Shown here one piece after another: positions 1 to 11,633 of a DNA stretch of 64,000 nt (within the stretch, counting starts at the first letter, position 1; each line of letters opens with the position of its first letter). The translations under genes and the position numbers were made by a program. The DNA comes from Amoeboaphelidium protococcarum (taxonomy: Eukaryota; Aphelidiomycota; Aphelidea), in the NCBI GenBank assembly GCA_023515745.1, contig JALECJ010000255.1:382001-446000 (forward strand). The letters are read 5' to 3'. The notes beneath the pieces were generated by a model, which saw only the letters and a program-made list of their open reading frames with translations, did no database searches and was not told the DNA's origin.

Positions 1-309
1 GAAAGCCTTGATTCCTCTGTCACCAATGTTCACCCTTCTCAATCAATGCCGATTGAAGATAATCAAAGAACTGCAACAACTGCTGTATAACCGTTGTAAC
101 GAAGTAGTTCTGAAGCTGCGTCGTTTTAGTTATCTGAGCCTCCACCTGTAATGGACGCCTTTAATCCATTGCAGTCATATCAACAGATGTAGTAGCCTTA
201 AAATGGGCAATCTCCTCAGAATTTTAGTAAATATAGCGCCCAATTACCTCACAATTTATACACTGGTTTGGATCAACAAAATTTGGGAATCCACGGTATG
301 CACTAATGA
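1..309 (+). CDS. 3' end of a Gln/Ser-rich protein (partial)
   Basis: The frame is open from the first base to a TGA at 307-309 when TAA/TAG are read as Gln, giving about 102 C-terminal residues. They are rich in Gln, Ser, Pro and Asn (for example SYQQMQQPQNGQSPQNF) and look disordered. No domain is visible, so the function cannot be judged from this end. Such tails are common on transcriptional regulators and RNA-binding proteins, but that is only a general association. The 5' part lies outside the window. Confidence 0.6.
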
Positions 310-475
310 CTATATAATAATAATTAATAACAATATATTTATTTTTTACTCTTCCCAAAGCTTAGATGTCATTTTCAATAAACATTCATTTTAAGCGCGT
401 CCTTTCAAACCATCTTAACTTCGCTCTTTATTGGAAAGATCTAACTTCTTAATCAAAGATAAAACTTTAATAGAA

Positions 476-1345
476 ATGGGAGGAGGAGCGAGTAAGTTGA
501 GTCCAGAGAAGATTAGCGATTTGCAAGCGATAACCAGCTTCGATAAGAAGGATCTGCAGATGTGGTTTAAAGGTTTTAGTTAGGATGCAACTGCAAAGAC
601 TGCAGATTTATCCGTAGACATTGCGCTCAGTCAACAGTACGAACCAGCGATGAGTAAAGCTGACTGGCTAAAGATCTACAAGCAATACTTTCCGTTCGGG
701 GATCCTTCAAGATTTGCTAATCACATGTTTCGAGTGATTGATCAGGACTAGGATGGTCTGGTATCCTTCACAGAGTTTATGAAAGCGCTGAGTAAATTCA
801 AATCGTCGTCCAGCGGGGGACAGCAATCGATGTAGTCGCTGTAATAATAATCGCAACAATTAGAACAATCTTCGTCGCCACAATAGGTATAAAATGGATA
901 GATGCAAGTGCTAACCAAGAGTCAACTTGAGCGACTTTACTGGTCATTTAATCTGTATGATATCAATCGCGACGGTGTGGTGGATCGCGATGAAGTTTTC
1001 GATGTTTTGAGTTCTTTGTATGAAATGCTGGGAGACCTGGCGCCATAAATTGAAAGTGGCTCGGTACAGCAGTCGTCATTCTAGTAGACTAATAATGGCG
1101 CTGCTGATCATGCTCTCAATGGCTCTAGTTCTCCTCAGTTAGCCGGGAGTTATTAAAATAATAATAATCAGAACAATGATCCCCTTAGTAATTTCGATAA
1201 ACTAGCGCGTGCAAGAACTGACTATCTCTTCAATGCATTAGATAGAGATGGTGATGGTAAATTGGACCTGGAAGATTTTGAGAGAGCGTCGCTTCAAGAT
1301 CCTATAATTTAGTAAGCACTCAGCATCTATGACAATATTCTTTGA
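476..1345 (+). CDS. Neuronal calcium sensor (NCS-1/frequenin/recoverin) family EF-hand protein
   Basis: Intronless, 289 aa, stop TGA. The N-terminus MGGGASKLSPEKI carries a Gly2 myristoylation context like NCS-1 and is followed by the family's WFKGF and IYKQYFPFGDPSRFA segments. EF-hand loops are visible at DQDQDGLVSFTEF, DINRDGVVDRDEV and DRDGDGKLDLEDF; as in the family, the first EF-hand is the degenerate one carrying the FPFGDP segment. NCS-1 is about 190 aa; the extra ~100 residues are Q/S/N-rich linkers between EF2 and EF3 and between EF3 and EF4. Family members bind Ca2+ at membranes and regulate PI4-kinase and GPCR signalling. Recognition is from the conserved N-terminal half and the loops; the exact orthologue is not certain. 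Confidence 0.87.
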
Positions 1346-1580
1346 GAATCTTCTGAGTGTAAAATGCGTGTTAATTTATACTTTTACCGTCTTATGCCTA
1401 TCACCATTATTCTCTGTTGTGACGATCACTTGACGATTCTTCCTTTGACGACGGCAAAGTTCTATCTTTGTAGATTCACCGAATTCAAAGCGCCAAGTTT
1501 ATCTTTGAGATATTCATATCTTCTCTGAATTAAATCTGCAAAAATCAAGTAGAAATAAAATTGAAATAAAATAATATAAT

Positions 1581-2030
1581 ATGAGTGACGATTGGGATAA
1601 AGTTACAGTGCTGAAGAAGCGAACTAATGCACCAAAGACTGCAACTAGCGCTAGTTAGATCAATGCTGCCAGAAGAGATGGTGCCGTGCTGGCGGTAGAG
1701 AAGAAGATGACTGCGGGGAATAAGCCAAAGAACATGGGCACTGATTTAAATGCAGCGAAACTTGATCGGGAAACCGAGGAGCTGACTGTGAAGACTGTGG
1801 GCATGGAAGTTGGTAAGGCGATTGCGTAGGCTAGAGCGGACAAGGGAATGACGTAGAAAGATTTGGCTGTGAAGATCAACGAGAAACAGCAGGTCATTCA
1901 AGAGTACGAGAACGGAAAAGCGGTGCCGAATCAACAGATTTTGGCCAAAATGGAGAGAAATTTGGGCGTAAAGCTGAGGGGAAAAGACATTGGAACACCT
2001 CTTGCTCCTAGAGGCAGTGCTAAGAAGTGA
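1581..2030 (+). CDS. MBF1: Multiprotein bridging factor 1 (MBF1/EDF1)
   Basis: Intronless, 149 aa, the normal family length. It begins [14 protein letters not shown], the MBF1 N-terminal signature, and contains the Cro/C1-type helix-turn-helix region [20 protein letters not shown] followed by [17 protein letters not shown] and [10 protein letters not shown]. Two in-frame TAGs fall at Gln positions of the family (AQARAD, MTQKDLA), which supports UAR=Gln. MBF1 bridges TBP and bZIP activators and also acts at collided ribosomes to preserve reading frame. The start is the first ATG after an A/T-rich leader. Confidence 0.95.
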
Positions 2031-2116
2031 TCAATGACATCATCAGAACCATGACTTTTAATAGTACAAGTAGTAGATTAATCTGACACTAGAGTAGCTT
2101 ATTTCACTTTGCTAAC

Positions 2117-3061
2117 TCAACATTATTACGGTCTAGTCTTCGATGTGAGATTCTTTAGTTCTTCGTAGCAAATCATGGTGAGAGCAGTGCCGCCAGACAT
2201 CCACAACACTCGAGGTACCAGTCCTCTGAATAAACCTCTAACACCTTCCTCTTTGATCAAATCAGATAAAACTTACTTGAGTTTAAGCCCACTTTCTGCC
2301 TAAGTGTTTGAGGCAGAGTAAACTTGAATGCGCGTCTTTACTACATCGATTGGGCACGTCACGGTGGCAGCTACAGCAGCGCTTAAAGCAGCTCCAGTCC
2401 AGTATAAATGTGTGGGCAGCTTTATAGATTCCAAATCAGTATAACTTGTCATTTGATTTACGGTCATGTATCTTTATCGCCAATAATATTTCCACTCCTC
2501 GTATAGACCAAAATAGAGGGACACAAAAGGACCGTATACAAGCAGAGCTGTTCCAAAGCCGCGATAGAATTCTCTTACTCCCCGTTCCCTGTAAGTCTAA
2601 GCAATAAATTACACCGACTCAACCATAGTGGTATTAGATTATTGATTCAGAACTTGTAGTCGCTACTTAATTACATCCATAGGAGTCCATGCTAGAGCTC
2701 CACAAAATTCAGCCATCAGTCCGCTGGTTAGATTTATGGCGATATTTAGAGATCGCGAACTATTGGTATTCATTTGAACTGATTTCTATCTCACATCATC
2801 AGAAGTAGTTGACTAACTTATAAACATATCCGAGAGATACTTTTTAGAGTACTCATAGCCAGCAAAGTATAGAGCGTGTCCAGGGATTGTACCCATAGCG
2901 ACCACGTAGAATCCATTGTAGAGGCCTCTATACGCGATCTTCTATCTAGTTTTCACAGTCTACAATCTGGCCCTCAAAGTGTCCAATGGATGTACAACAG
3001 CGTCTGATAAAAGTCCAGCCACAGATCCGATAACAAATACATTCAGCGCATTATCAGTCAT
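2117..3061 (-). CDS. Mitochondrial carrier family (SLC25) transporter
   Basis: Intronless on the minus strand, 314 aa, typical for the family. Three tandem repeats show the Px(D/E)xx(K/R)x(K/R) signature: PLDTLRARLQ (residues ~24-33), PMDVIKQRLQ (~128) and PIDVVKTRIQ (~240). Gly/aromatic motifs follow each odd helix (RGLYNGFY, REFYRGFGTALL, RGLFRGLVPR). In repeat 1 the terminal Gln of the signature is encoded by TAG. Carriers of this family exchange metabolites or cofactors across the mitochondrial inner membrane; the substrate cannot be read from the sequence by eye. It converges on the MBF1 gene with about 86 bp between stops. Confidence 0.92.
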
Positions 3062-3222
3062 TTTGTAATTCTCTGATAGTTATATTTTTGAATAAACTCG
3101 ATAGTGGGTGAAAGCGCCTAAAATGAAAAATTACTGTAGATCTATCTCCACTATAAAAAGATGGAAAATCTAAAATAGTTAATAAAATGTTGTGGTATAA
3201 AACAAAATCTATGATATCATAT

Positions 3223-3888
3223 TCATATAAGCTATTGAGATTGTGATTACAAAGTCTAATCTTGATCCATCAAGTTAAATTACGTGTATATCTGAGCATC
3301 AAGACTATCAGATGGCCTGAATGCAAACGGAGGAGCAGACCGGCGATCATCTTTGCCATAACGCGGACCAAACTTTATGCTGTTCATTCGCTACGGCTAA
3401 GGTGGCAGATTCGCTGTAGAATTTAGCTAATTAGACCCAGAGTAAGCAGTAAGATTATTATCGTCAGCAATCATTTTCACACGCGTGTTTTTAGTATAAA
3501 TATCATCACTCCGTCCGCTACTATTGTTGTGAATATTTCCAAACTTTTACTACAATTACTATCCTTACAGCGATTACTATTACTAACTTTTAATTAAATC
3601 AATGTAAAATGGATTATGTGGACCTTGAGTATAGAGTGCATCCAGCTATTTCATCCGCCGCTTTATCATCACAACGTGTTATGACCTAGCACTCAATGGA
3701 GGCAATTGGTCATTTTCATCATAGCCTTGATCATCTCCCATAACTGATGGCCGCCGTTAAACAATTTCAAAGTCTGACGCAATGTTGAATACTTGCAGAA
3801 TATTATCGCCAGTGGAGGAGGACATTACACTTTGCAGATATTGATAAGCATCTCGAATAGATGCAGCAATAGACTGTGTTGTGCTCAT
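3223..3888 (-). CDS. Hypothetical protein with helical N-terminus and Gln/Asn-rich C-terminus
   Basis: A 221-aa frame with a TGA stop that I do not recognise. Residues 1-85 look folded and mostly helical (SIAASIRDAYQYLQSVM near the start, VVMIKRRMKQLDALYTQG at ~70-87). From ~95 onward the protein is low complexity: a TAA/TAG-encoded Gln run, then Asn, Ser and Pro-rich sequence. The start ATG faces the divergent RhoGEF gene across a 557-bp spacer. Proteins of this shape occur among transcription-complex subunits, but nothing here proves that. Confidence 0.6.
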
Positions 3889-4445
3889 TGTTAATCAACT
3901 ACTTGGGGAGATCTTTAACGCGACCTGTTGAAATTTCAGTTGCTGGAGAAAATTCAAAAAATTGCAAAATCTTCTAGAAGCATTTACAGTTATCGCTGCT
4001 GATGTATCAAGACTAAAAAGTAGCTGATTAGTAGTAAGCACGAGCTATGCTTACTTTTTAGTTAATAAGTCAGAACTTATTATATTCGGAGTCTATCATC
4101 AAGACAAGATAGAAATTGCCGTCGTCTCTAAGCAAGCAGACATGATGTTAATCAATCAGCCAATCACAGCAACCTCCAACATGTTTGCCACCCACCATCG
4201 TTTGTTGTTTTAAAACGCTGTCGTCGCCCGTTGCTTTGTTTGAACCGCCCGCTCTGATCTCTCACCCTTTCAAACTCACACTCCCTCACTCACTAACTTG
4301 ACTCACTGCTGTCTTTCTTCACCTTTCCACTTTGTTTTGGGTGTTTGTGTTTATCTATTTTGGTTGTATTGTTGTTTGAGGACAGAAGTTGTATTTATCT
4401 ACAAAGAAATATAGTTTTAGCCTAGATAAGCATAGACATCTTGTG
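3889..4445. other. Divergent intergenic region
   Basis: This 557-bp spacer lies between the starts of two divergent genes and presumably holds both promoters. It contains a pyrimidine-rich stretch with CACTC/CTCAC repeats at about 4259-4310 and a TTGT-rich tract at ~4340-4380. No convincing ORF is seen. A canonical TATA box is not obvious. Confidence 0.5.
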
Positions 4446-7400
4446 ATGAATAATTCAGAAATTAGTAATGGAAGTGGTGGTACTTTGAATGCCTCTTCTG
4501 CTGGTTCTATTGCTCTGGTCACTGTTGATCTGTATGATGACAGCAACTTTAAAACGTCTCTGCAGTAGTTTACTACTCCTAGAGTAAGTCATACCTTATG
4601 TCTTTCATATATTGAATCCTGATCATCCATCTTATTATAGTAATTGGTGTGTAGAGTTTGTTGAAAATTGCTGCCCGTAAGAGAGGCCTAACCTAGATTG
4701 AATGTTTCGGCTTTCAGGTGAGCAGATCCATGATGATCAGTGGCAATGGCAGTGGAAGTGGTGGTAATAGTAATCTGCCTAGATCTAATACAGGCTCGGG
4801 GAGTGGAAAGGATGGTAGTTCAAAGCAGCAGTAATAACATTAACAGCAGTAATAGGATTTGGATGAGAAGGTGTTTCTTCTGGATGATGTTGCCATCGCC
4901 GAGTAGATTGTAATTTAGCCAAAGTTCAAGATCCAGATGGCCATGAAGTATGCGTACACTGACTTGAAGGCTGACTTTACTGATGAGAAGTCCATTGCTA
5001 TTTTGTATGGAGAGATGAGCATGAAGTTTAGAGCAGCGAGTAATCCAGAAAAGTGTCAGGATTCTGAGGCTATGAATCTTGTTGCCATCCAGGTTCATTG
5101 TAAAAATGCAATCAATCCGAGCATAAGTCAAGTGGATGATGCTCGTGAGATGCTGCCGGCTTGGATGGACGATGCAGGAGTTGGTGACGATAAGTTGGAC
5201 AAGATTGTGAATCAAGTCAAAGCCATGGCTAATGTGTCATTTAATGATGCTGCCAAGAAGTTTTTGATTGCAGTTAGATCATCGTTCCCCTCTTGGTTCA
5301 TCTCGAAATTTGAAGCTATTCATGCCGATTAAGCCTTCCTGCTTAATATAACTGCTGCCACTGAGGGGCTGTATATCCAGAATACTGATAAGAATTAGTA
5401 GACTTTATATCTCTCTTATAAGTCCTTTAGTAGATGGGCATACGTGTCTGAGGATGACTCGACTATGGCCGTGAGTGCTATTCCAGGAACTATGAGAAGT
5501 GGCTCATCTACTAAACGAGGTACAGTTATGAATTAGATTGCTGATGACCAGATGAGCAGAATGAGTGATGAGAGTACAATGTCTAGTGCTAAACCGCCTG
5601 GCAGTGGACTGAAGAATTTCTTTGGTGATGATGGACCATAGCAGAAAGGGGGGTCTGGTGCCAGTGGGCATGAGCACGGCTCAGGGACGCTTAAAGAGAG
5701 AAAGTCCCCTGGTAAGAATACGCTAAGATTTAGCATGAACAAGAAGAATGCACCTAACATGAAGGGAATCAATTCTGATATCATGGGTTTTATGACCAAG
5801 GATAAGCCGTACAGATACGTTCTTACTCTAAGCTTTAATGAAGATTACATTTATCCGCTGGAGTTTATTGTCATAAGCTAGTTCTCTAATGACTATAGAC
5901 TGAAAGAGCTGATTGAGCATTACTCTGGTAAATCTACAAAGACCAACATTGACGAGGATGATGAGCAGTAGCAATAGCAAGTCTTGAACGATGATCCTAC
6001 CAAGAGCCCTCTGCCAGTTACCTGCGTTGCTCTGTGTGATCATGAGGCTAAGGAGGACGATGAACTGATGTTCTTAGTGGGCGATGTCATTACGGTTACC
6101 AAGAAGTTGGAAAATGGATTTTATATTGGTACTTGCCAAAGTGTCGAGGGTAGATTTGCTGGCTCGATGGTGAAATTTGAGAAGAAGGACAAGGAGAAGA
6201 AGTTGAGATCTGCTCTATTTGCTTAGATTGTTAAGCCTAAAGCCAAAGTTGTGAATCAGGAGATTGCCACCGTCTACTTTCTGGGGGACAATCGTAAGAG
6301 TATGAAGATTACTGAGAAGACCACTGGATAGCAGTTGATTAGACTGATGGGAGAGAAGATGGATATTGGTGATTGTGACTTTTTTGGTATTGCTATCCAG
6401 ACTGAGAGCGGTGAGAGATGGATGAAGCCGCACATTCCTGTTGTTAATTAGGGAGTTACCGGTGCTCGATTGTAGTTTAAGGTGCGTAGTATGTATTATG
6501 ATGTGTCTGATCTTTAGGACAAGAATATGTCATCAATGCATTATCAGCAAGTTAAATAGTTTGTGCTATCCGGTGTTGACCACCTGGAAGATAATGAGGT
6601 GATTGAGTTTGCATCCTTCCAGTTGTAAGTGAGTTATGGTGATCATGATCCAGAGAAGCACAAAGCTAGTACTATAGGTGCGATCCAGACTTATCTACCA
6701 CCGACTCATCACAAGTTTACCATGACCAAGTCTGAGAATTGGTGGTACAAGAAGATCTTGTCTGCACATTAGCAACACAAGGGACTCACTGCAATGGAGG
6801 CTGAGAAGGCTTACTACTAGCTGGCGTAGAAAATGCCTCACTTTGGTTATACTATCTTTGGATCTCTGGCTCCAGAGAACGTTCTATATGGCATTCATAA
6901 GGATTATATTGCAGTGTTTGATAAGAATACCAAGAATATCGTGGAGAAGTTTTCCGCTAATCAGGAATCGTTGTCCTATTCTAACAGCTCCTTGGTAGTT
7001 GAGTTGAAGTCTAATGTGGACAGTGTAGTGAAAAAGTACACGTTCTTCAGTGTAGTTGCTCCCGAGTTTCTGGAATTGTTGAACCTGCACACTACTGCAG
7101 ATATTAGAAATTAGATGCGCCGAAAGTGCCGCCAGTTGAAGGAGAAGTTTAATCTTTTCGGCATTGCTGTTGAATTGGATGGTGATGTGGCTGATAGGTA
7201 CTTGAAGGATCCAGAGTATTTGGCCCGTTTCTTGCGCAATGGTGTTGCATTCAAGATTCTTGTCGATGCTATTGATAAGCCTTTGCCGTAATCTGGTCCA
7301 TTTATTCAACCAACTACTATAATTGGTGGTGATAGTGCTTCATCTGAACTGCCAACCTACTCGTGCATGGAGAAGATTTAAGATTTCTTAAATTACGCCC

Positions 7401-9349
7401 GCGATACTGTGGGTGTGCCTGATAGTGATTTGTTTCTACCTGAAGAGTTGTACACTTACAGCATCTCTAATTTCTAGACTGTATTGAACAGCTTGGATAG
7501 TTTCTTTGATGCCCCAGCGCTGAAGTAGAAGATCAATTAGATTTAAGAGTACTTGAAAGTGAACAAAATCAAGGCTAAAGTTGGCGGTCAATAGAATAGT
7601 GCTGCGATGACTTAGGAAGACTTTATGCGCAAAGTCATGGATGAATTGCTAATGACGGAGACTAATTATTCCAAGGACCTTCAGTACATTGTGCAGACTT
7701 GGTCCGCTCCTTTGAATGAAATGTACAAATCTCTAGATGGTGGTAAAGCGAAGGATGCGGCGTAGAAATTGGTTGAAATGTTCGGCAATGTAGATGAGCT
7801 GAACCAATTTCATCTGCCAATCGTTGAAGAATTGAAGGAGGTTGGCACGAGCATAGAGAAGGTTGGTAAAGTGGGAGAAGTTTTTGCCAGTCGAAGTGCC
7901 CAGTTTGTGAAATTGTATGAGATTTATTGCTCAAATCATATGGAGCCCGCTGAGAGGATTCCAGATCTGAGTAGTCACCCCGAGATTGCGTCAATTCTCA
8001 GTATGAATTGTGATGGTCAGGAGTATTAGCTGGCTCTGAAGAACCTGTCTTCCCAGTTGATTAAGCCTGTATAGCGTATTATGCGTTATCACTTGCTTCT
8101 GAAAGAGCTTGTGCGATATACACTGGAAAGTCATCCGGGATACAAAGCTCTGGATGAGGGACTTAACAAGATGAAGGAGGTTGCGTCTGCTGTGAATGAG
8201 ATTAAAAGACGTAAAGAGAATGAGCGCACCGTCGTTGAGCTGTAGTAGAAGATTGAAGGCTTTGAAGGGCCGTCTATTACAGAATTTGGTCACCTAATTC
8301 AGGACGGAAGAATGATGATGATTGATAAGTCGGCTCTGAATGCAAAGTCTAAGATTAGTGCTATAGCCAAGGACAATACGCTGAACTTTTTCCTCTTTGA
8401 AGATGTGTTATTGATATGCAAAGAGAATGCCAAGAAGAAGGGTGCAACATCTGCCGCTGGGTACAAGTTCAAGGCTGCTGTCCCTTTGACGATGATCACT
8501 GTAAGAGACTCCGTGTCTGATATCGGTAATTCTGATGAGTACAAGTTCTGTTGGGAACTGTTTAGAATTGACGTGCAAAAGACCTTGATTGTATCATCTT
8601 CCAGTTATGAGGAGAAGGAGCGTTGGATCTCCCTCATTAATGAAAATACTGAGAAGTCTGCTTAGAAGCCACACAGTATTGCGGACAAGTTTGATGTGAA
8701 GAAGTTGAATAAGGAGGCTTCAGTTACCTCTGTGGATTCGTCAGCTAGTAGAAAGACCACCTCATCAGGATTTAATTTCACTATGCGTAATAAGAAGAAG
8801 AATGCTAAGGAGACTTTGGAAGAGGTTAATGAATCATTGGCTCAACTTCCGGCGACAACCCATACAAGTGATCCTAAATTGGCTTCTAGTCAGAATCACT
8901 TATCCGCAACTGCTGAAGCACCTGAGACTTCATAGGCATTTGGTGGATCTCACTCGGTATAGAAATCTGATGAGTAGATGGGGCAATTATTAAAGAAGAT
9001 TGATGCCTTGCAGTCATAAGTCTCGAGTCAGCAGAGTGAGATTGAGAGACTTTCCAATGAACTCCGAGAGCAGTAGAATGCCACCAAGATTCTGGAGGCC
9101 AAGTTTAATGGACTGGCCATGAGTGCAGATATCAAAATTGGTGCAGCTCAGCTGTAGTCTGTTACAGCAAAGGCTGCCGCGACAAGCGCCTCTATGGCCA
9201 ACTTATCATCTGCCGGTGCTGATAAGTTTAAAAAGTAGAAGATGTCCATGAAATCTTTGAATACGCTGACTGATGCCGTTACAGGTGCTCCAGATAATAA
9301 TCCTGATGAGAGTTCAAGAAAGGAGTAGCAGTAGCAGCAGGCTTAATGA
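4446..9349 (+). CDS. FERM-SH3-FERM-CH-RhoGEF(DH)-PH multidomain protein
   Basis: 1,610 aa from two exons; the single intron is 4584-4654 (71 nt, GTAAGT..GTGTAG, phase 0) and restores the first FERM F1 lobe. Order: FERM-1 F1 ~18-65 (TVDLYDDSNF, RKRGLTQIECFGF), F2 ~140-240 (SEAMNLVAIQVHC), F3 ~270-470 (TEGLYIQNTDK, KSFSRWAYVSED); SH3 ~500-555 (ALCDHEAKEDDELMFLVGD); FERM-2 F1 ~583, F2 ~695 (EVIEFASFQLQVSYGDH), F3 ~775-866 (FGYTIFGSLAPENVLYGI); CH-like domain ~870-1000; DH/RhoGEF ~1034-1241 (ELLMTETNYSKDLQYIV, SSQLIKPVQRIMRYHLLLKE); PH ~1255-1380 (FLFEDVLLICKEN, WISLINENTEKS); short C-terminal coiled coil and a Q tail. The DH core suggests exchange on a Rho GTPase, with the FERM modules linking it to membranes. 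The FERM-SH3-FERM order resembles MyTH4-FERM myosin tails, but no motor or MyTH4 is present. Confidence 0.88.
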
Positions 9350-9754
9350 TTTTATAATGGAGCTCCTGATACTTTGACTGTTTTGAGAACTTTGATTGAT
9401 TGAAGAGTACCTAGTGAAGGAAACTTGAGAGATGATGAGTTATAATAGAAATGTGTTGGATTAAATGATATGAGTGCTGAATGTTTTTTACACAATAGTA
9501 ACGATACTCATGGCTTTCAACATTAAATTTCTGCCTTGAGCTTTCATATAGAGCGTCAGCGCCACCTGCCACAAAGCGTCGCGTTGACAGTGATCATGGG
9601 ATACATGTGAACATATTTTTCAGGGGTTAGCAAGTCACAATATCTTGGCATCGGAGTTATCCTCCTCTTACACTCTTCAAGTTATCAAAGTTATTTTTAT
9701 CTTGTACTGGTAATTTGCTATCCATTCCACCAATTTGGAATTCAAAAGAGCATC
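9350..9754. other. Intergenic region
   Basis: 405 bp between the RhoGEF stop and the small GPI-protein start, A/T-rich, with no ORF that resembles a protein. It presumably holds the 3' UTR of the first gene and the promoter of the second. Confidence 0.5.
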
Positions 9755-10206
9755 ATGAAGATTAATTTGATTTTGAGTGCATTGGGCGTGATCGTTGGGA
9801 GCGCTGTCGCGTTAGATGGTAAGTGTTGATTATGAATTACTGTTATACAATGATTTTTAATATATATGTAGGTTGTAATCCTGGGTCCATTGGATATGCA
9901 AATGGATAAGCTTACACTTGTCCAGTTCAGAACTTTTAAGGATCGACTGTCTCCCAGGGAATCAGTATCAAGGTCGAGAACAACAACGGCCAACAAGTGG
10001 TGCAGTGCAAGTGTGGCGATGGCAGTGACTGCATACCATGTGACCCGTCCAAGACTTCGTCACCTAATAACAATGGAAATATCGCCAATGTGGGAAATAA
10101 TCAAGGTGTGAATATTGATAGTAGCAGCAATGACGCGTCTTCCTCATCTTTTGCGCCCGTCGTTGCTTTGGCTGCAGTTGGCTCCACCATGATCTTTATG
10201 GCATGA
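9755..10206 (+). CDS. Small secreted, Cys-containing, probably GPI-anchored surface protein
   Basis: 132 aa in two exons; intron 9819-9871 (53 nt, GTAAGT..TGTAG, phase 1). Residues 1-21 form a signal peptide (MKINLILSALGVIVGSAVAL). The mature part has paired cysteines (CNPG, TCPVQ, CKCGDGSDCIPCDP), then an Asn/Ser-rich linker. The C-terminus has a small-residue site (SNDASSSS) followed by a hydrophobic tail ending in MIFMA, the layout of a GPI-attachment signal. PIG-A, which starts GPI synthesis, is encoded elsewhere in the window. No known family is recognised; a wall or surface protein is the simplest reading. Confidence 0.75.
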
Positions 10207-10443
10207 TCTTCCTCCTTCAGATCTCATAAAAGACTATTATAGAATAAAATAGACAGAATGTTTTTAATTTTCTATAAATAATTTTGGTGTCATTACTTTC
10301 ATTCACCTCTGCTTACGTAGAGACACTAATGTTTATCACGGAGTGTTTTCAAGACTGCCGACCTGTCTCTTGTTTCAACTTCACACTTCTTGTTCTATCG
10401 TGCGACTACCAGTTTAGTATTTTAAGTAACTCATCGATTAAGA

Positions 10444-11504
10444 ATGGACTATAGGCGGCAATTTGATAATGTAATATTCTCATATAAATAAGATGTACTG
10501 CAATGAGATAAACAATGTGTAGTTGAAAGTTGAGTATGACAATGCACTGGATCAGCTGCAAGAAGTATAACAATTGTTGGATAAAACAGCCAATGAAAAG
10601 GTACCGCTTCTCAATCACATGTATGGAATCAATAATAAGCCTAATGTTAATGTAGAGATAAATAGAGGAAGAGCATAAGAACATGGTGGTAGAGTGGAAG
10701 TAGCAACTTGATCAGAAAGCAGCCGAGTTCAATTAATTGAGGAGGCAATTCGCTCAGCCAGTGGCGGATGTTTCAGTGTTGAGAGCAAAGTATTTCGCTG
10801 AATTCGTTTAGGCGATCAAGAGCAGAGACGATTAGTATGAGAGTCAAACTGTGAAATACAAACAGCTCTACTTTCAGGTGCAGCAGGAATTGGTAGACTC
10901 AAGGCGCGCGTACAAATAGACTGAGCAGGATTATCAAGCCACACTGGAAGACATGGAGTCTATGCACCAGGCTGAAATTATTAAGCTGAGTATGCGTATA
11001 GATGAGTAACAGCGGGCACTGCAAGAAACATCGGCGCTTTCAGATCGTTTGAAGAAAATGCAACGCGACAACATTGACTTGCAGGTGGCGAATAAGAATT
11101 TGCAGACAGAGCTGGAGAATCTTCACGCCTAATTCGCTGATCTGAAACAGAATCAAGAGTCTGAGAAACGATTGCACACTACCAAGTATACCGATTTAAT
11201 TGAACTGATTGAGCAGTTGAGACTGGAGAAGGAACAAGTGAAGAACTAGAACTCCACGTTAGAATCAGATTTGCGATCTTAATTGAAAATTGTTCACGAT
11301 TTGACGGATGAGATTGCCCGCGTAAAGTCTGAGAATGTGATTTTAGTAAACAAGTTGGATTAAAGTTCTCATACGCATAAAATGGAGTTGAGTAATTAAG
11401 AGATGATCCACGTTAAATCTAAGGTTGAACTGGAGTAATAATTGAATTAAATCAGACAGACTTTGTAGTCGTAGTAGGCACTATCTAATGCGTAAGTTGG
11501 ATGA
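10444..11504 (+). CDS. Coiled-coil protein of unknown function
   Basis: The model uses introns 10471-10522 (52 nt) and 10601-10655 (55 nt, GTACCG..TGTAG). The second intron is needed to join the two halves of the coiled coil. With both removed the protein is ~310 aa, starting MDYRRQFDNLKVEYDNALDQ and almost wholly heptad-like with Glu, Lys, Gln and Leu (ELIEQLRLEKEQVKN, LTDEIARVKSENVILVNK). If the first intron is retained, an alternative ATG at 10493 gives MYCNEINNV and the same downstream frame. The protein resembles cytoskeletal, centrosomal or Golgi coiled coils in general, and I cannot name it. Confidence 0.65.
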
Positions 11505-11633
11505 CTTCATTCAATGGTGATTGTAATAATAATAAATCTACTTTATTGTCCACAGTAATTCCATAATTATCATATTCATAAATCCAGATGTAAAAATTAT
11601 TTCATTATAAGCTAAGGTCCTCTAAACAGAAGT

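Noticed and set aside
4820..5215. 131-aa minus-strand ORF rich in Leu
   Set aside because: Antisense reading of Gln/Asn repeats in the RhoGEF gene; the poly-Leu end is the complement of CAG/TAG repeats.
6884..7309. 141-aa minus-strand ORF
   Set aside because: Antisense to the second FERM domain of the RhoGEF gene.
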